From an uncultured Alphaproteobacteria bacterium (lineage in GTDB: Bacteria > Pseudomonadota > Alphaproteobacteria > RF32 > CAG-239), in assembly GCA_934254585.1 (NCBI GenBank), contig CAKQLF010000003.1, forward strand, positions 62,001 through 126,000: a DNA stretch of 64,000 nt, in the 5' to 3' direction. How positions within the stretch are numbered: the first letter of the stretch is position 1; every line of letters begins with the position of its first letter. Positions 61,470 through 64,000 of the stretch are shown one piece after another. Under the pieces are notes generated by a model. It made no database searches. It saw only the letters and a program-made list of their open reading frames with translations, and was not told the origin of the DNA. Position numbers and translations under genes: made by a program.

Positions 61470-62720
61470 CTATTTTTTTATCCAGTCATACGGGTCTACC
61501 GGATGATTATTTTTACGAATTTCCATATGCAGTTTATTGGTGTTGCTGTCCGGCATAGTTCCAACCGGTTCGCCGGCTAAAAGCATTTGTCCCACTTCAG
61601 CGTTAGTTTCGCCTAATCCGCTCAAAAGAGAAGTATAGCCTTCACCGTGGTCAATAATAATCAGATTTGCAAAGTTTTTGAATGGTCCGGAATAAATAAC
61701 CGTGCCATCAAACGGGGCAATAACTTGGGCGTTGGCCGCGGTTTTTATGTCAATGCCGTTAGAAACCACGCCTTTTGATAATTCGGCGTGAAAAGCTGTG
61801 ACTAAAGGCCCGCGAGCCGGACGTGACAAGCGTCCTTTGGCTTTGCTGAAGCCGGTTACAATTGGTTCTGTTGCGGTCGTGCTACTGTCCCATTCATAGC
61901 CGGTTCCGGCTAAGCTGTGATTATTTTGCGCCCGAAGTTTATCAGCTTCGCGTTCGCGTGCCAACCGAGCTTTTTCCGCCATTTGCCGCCGGTTAATTTC
62001 TTTTTGTTTTTCCAATTTTTCCAACAAATCTCGCAAGTTGTGAGCTTGACTTGCCAACATATCGGCTTTCTTTTTAGCCTCTTTGCTTTTATTGGAAATT
62101 TGGCTGTACATAGAGCTTTTTTGTTGAGATAATTTTTTCATATCAGCTTGTTGTTGCGCCAATTGTTTATTATCTTTTTTCAAATCTTCTAAACGCAAGG
62201 CAATTTGTTCTTTTTGGTTGCTGATATCCTCAATACTTTGACGGATTGAACTGGCGCGACGCTCAAGAGCGTGCACACTGCCGCGAAGTAAAATGCTGCT
62301 GCGCATCACTTCAACCGGCGAAAGGGGCTGAACTAAAACAGCCTCCGAAGGACGCAAGGCTAAATTTTGCAGAGCAGCAAGCGTTTCAATCAGCACATCG
62401 TTTTCTGAATTAAATTTTTCTTCGGATTCGGTTAAGTGCTTTTGCAAAATAGCCAATTCATCTTGTTTTTTGCGTACCTCATCTTCACCATTTTGAATTT
62501 TTTTGGCGGCGGCAATCATTTTTTGATTAACGTTTTTAAGTTCTTCTTTAAGTTTATCGGCCTTTTGTTTCATTTCCAGATGTTCTTTGGAAACGCGTTT
62601 GGCTTCGGCTTCCATTTTTGCCACATCAGACGCCGAAACATTGGCAGTCGAGGCGGCAATTGCTTGCTCTCCGACTGCCAATATGGCAACAATACTAAGA
62701 ATTAAAAACGTTTTAGGCAC
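61470..62720 (-). CDS. EnvC-like factor with degenerate LytM (M23) domain
   Basis: A 416-aa exported protein: a signal peptide (TFLILSIVAILAVGEQAIA), a long coiled coil (residues about 30-260) and a C-terminal LytM fold. Of the zinc ligands of M23 peptidases, only the Asp in NGIDIK and one His in KLHMEIRK remain; the others are Ser, Ser and Lys. EnvC has the same loss and works as an activator of septal amidases rather than a peptidase. The AMIN-amidase gene in this window could be its partner. It lies upstream of ctpA and downstream of gpmI, the usual arrangement in proteobacteria. Confidence 0.9.
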   Translation of the reverse strand: MPKTFLILSIVAILAVGEQAIAASTANVSASDVAKMEAEAKRVSKEHLEMKQKADKLKEELKNVNQKMIAAAKKIQNGEDEVRKKQDELAILQKHLTESEEKFNSENDVLIETLAALQNLALRPSEAVLVQPLSPVEVMRSSILLRGSVHALERRASSIRQSIEDISNQKEQIALRLEDLKKDNKQLAQQQADMKKLSQQKSSMYSQISNKSKEAKKKADMLASQAHNLRDLLEKLEKQKEINRRQMAEKARLAREREADKLRAQNNHSLAGTGYEWDSSTTATEPIVTGFSKAKGRLSRPARGPLVTAFHAELSKGVVSNGIDIKTAANAQVIAPFDGTVIYSGPFKNFANLIIIDHGEGYTSLLSGLGETNAEVGQMLLAGEPVGTMPDSNTNKLHMEIRKNNHPVDPYDWIKK

Positions 62721-62739
62721 GATATTAAGTCCGCTTTTC

Positions 62740-64000
62740 TTATTTTTTTAACAAGGAGTGACCCGTCATTTCTGCAGGTTTTTCCAAGCCCAACAAATCC
62801 AACAAAGTAGGAGAAACATCGGCCAATCTGCCGTCTTCCATACCTTTAACCTCTGCCGGAGCATTATATAAAACAGCCTGAACTTTGCCCACAGTGTGCG
62901 CTGTGTACGGCTGTCCGGTTTTTTCATCAACCATTTTTTCCACGTTTCCGTGGTCGGCCGTCACAAACAAAACGCCGTTAACATCTTTAATGGCTTGCAT
63001 AACGCGTCCCAATGATTTGTCAACTGCCGCAACCGCTTGCAAAGCCGCTGACATAATTCCGGTATGTCCAACCATATCGCCGTTAGCAAAATTGCAGATA
63101 ATAGTGTCAAATTTTTTGCTTTCAATGGCGTCAACTAAAGCGTCTGTCACTTCATAAACGCTCATTTCAGGTTTCAGGTCGTAGGTTGCCACTTTAGGAC
63201 TATTAATCAAAATACGTTCTTCACCTTTAAACAATCGTTCTTCACCGCCGTTAAAGAAAAATGTTACATGCGCATATTTTTCAGTTTCAGCAATACGCAA
63301 TTGTGTCATACCGTGGTTGGAAACAATTTCCCCGTAAATGTTTTTCAACTGTTCCGGCGCAAAAATCGTCTTCATAAAACGGTTGTGGTCGGCAGAATAT
63401 TCAGCCATACCGACACAATCAGAGAATTTAACAATTTTATGACGAACAAAACCTTCAAATTTTTCATCACCCAAGGCATAAGTAATTTCACGGGCGCGGT
63501 CGGCTCTGAAATTAGCCATCAAGAAGGCATCGCCATCGTTTGCACCCTGATAATCGCCAATAACGCAAGGTACTACAAATTCGTCATTTACGCCGGCAGC
63601 ATAAGAAGCTTTAATGGCTTCATCAGCCGTGGTATAACGCTTGCCGTTTGCGGCAACAATGTTGTTGTAGGCCAACTCAACTCTATCCCAACGTTTATCC
63701 CTATCCATTGCGTAAAAGCGTCCGGAAATGGTGACAAGCTTAACAAACGGCATATCTTTGATTGAGTTGTTGAAATCTGCCAAAAATCCTTCTGCCGAAG
63801 TCGGAGGAGTGTCGCGACCGTCTAAAAAGGCGTGAACATTCACCTTAATGCTGTTGCGATTCAAAATTTCACACAAAGCCACAATGTGTTCTTGATGTGA
63901 GTGAACTCCGCCCGGAGACATCAGTCCCATAATATGGCAGGTTTTACCGTTATTTTTCAAGGTGTTAATTAATTCAACCACTACCGGATTTTTCTCAAGA
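62740..64000 (-). CDS. gpmI: 2,3-bisphosphoglycerate-independent phosphoglycerate mutase (3' part)
   Basis: The C-terminal 420 residues of the glycolytic enzyme; the gene continues beyond the right edge of the window. Visible parts include MGLMSPGGVHSHQEHI, HAFLDGRDTPP, GRFYAMDRDKRWDR, NFRADRAREIT, and the metal site at CNFANGDMVGHTG and FVTADHGNVEK. The N-terminal part with the phosphorylated Ser is not in the window. The frame is open to base 64000. It is the first gene of the gpmI-envC-ctpA-rppH run (19 bp to envC). Confidence 0.96.
   Translation of the reverse strand, partial: LEKNPVVVELINTLKNNGKTCHIMGLMSPGGVHSHQEHIVALCEILNRNSIKVNVHAFLDGRDTPPTSAEGFLADFNNSIKDMPFVKLVTISGRFYAMDRDKRWDRVELAYNNIVAANGKRYTTADEAIKASYAAGVNDEFVVPCVIGDYQGANDGDAFLMANFRADRAREITYALGDEKFEGFVRHKIVKFSDCVGMAEYSADHNRFMKTIFAPEQLKNIYGEIVSNHGMTQLRIAETEKYAHVTFFFNGGEERLFKGEERILINSPKVATYDLKPEMSVYEVTDALVDAIESKKFDTIICNFANGDMVGHTGIMSAALQAVAAVDKSLGRVMQAIKDVNGVLFVTADHGNVEKMVDEKTGQPYTAHTVGKVQAVLYNAPAEVKGMEDGRLADVSPTLLDLLGLEKPAEMTGHSLLKK

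Overview
The window looks like a chromosomal segment of a low-GC, host-associated alphaproteobacterium, probably one of the uncultured gut lineages. This is inferred from gene content, not from a search. The core genes are standard: dnaK, dnaJ, rpsF-rpsR-rplI, prfB with its programmed frameshift, a penicillin-binding protein 1A gene, an RNase E/G gene with a long acidic insertion, rnhB, rppH, ctpA and gpmI. Five genes share the prepilin-like signature GRSMIEMLGVLAII(G/A)VLSVGG. The genetic code is standard, with TGA as a stop.

Region 1 (1-17.9 kb) is an accessory island. It holds a phage head-morphogenesis/lysozyme fusion, an AAA ATPase with a DUF4143 tail, a membrane-anchored PIF1-like helicase with a C-terminal WYL-like domain, several gene remnants, and an eight-gene minus-strand operon built on a type I restriction-modification system: hsdM, rhuM-fic, a membrane TPR gene, hsdS, an unrecognised gene, a trypco2-like gene, hsdR and a low-molecular-weight phosphatase gene. 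The island stops at a tRNA(CAT) gene. The last 19 bases of that tRNA are repeated twice just outside it with a 173-bp period, as expected where elements integrate at a tRNA 3' end. An IS30-type transposase remnant lies on the other side.

Region 2 (18.5-34.1 kb) mixes housekeeping genes (dnaK, dnaJ, a thymidine/AMP phosphorylase, a ComM-like ATPase, ribosomal proteins) with four prepilin-like genes and a secreted trypsin-fold protein that lacks its catalytic residues. Two of the prepilin-like genes (about 18.5-19.6 and 32.8-34.0 kb) have a long repeat-filled leader before the prepilin motif. Each leader starts with the same promoter-proximal block, the same candidate ATG and the same (CT)7 tract, which currently puts that ATG out of frame.

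Region 3 (34-50 kb) is mostly envelope and RNA metabolism: an AsmA/YhdP-like protein, prfB, PBP1A, an AMIN-amidase, RNase E/G, an M48 protease with TPR-like repeats, a possible structured RNA leader before the fifth prepilin-like gene, endonuclease IV and an NfeD/SPFH pair. Region 4 (50-64 kb) has a very large helical protein, a glycosyltransferase/GtrA/ChbG cluster, rnhB, tRNA-Arg(CCT), a truncated Fic gene next to that tRNA, rppH, ctpA, an EnvC-like factor and the 3' part of gpmI. The amidase, the EnvC-like protein, PBP1A and CtpA together form a cell-wall remodelling set.
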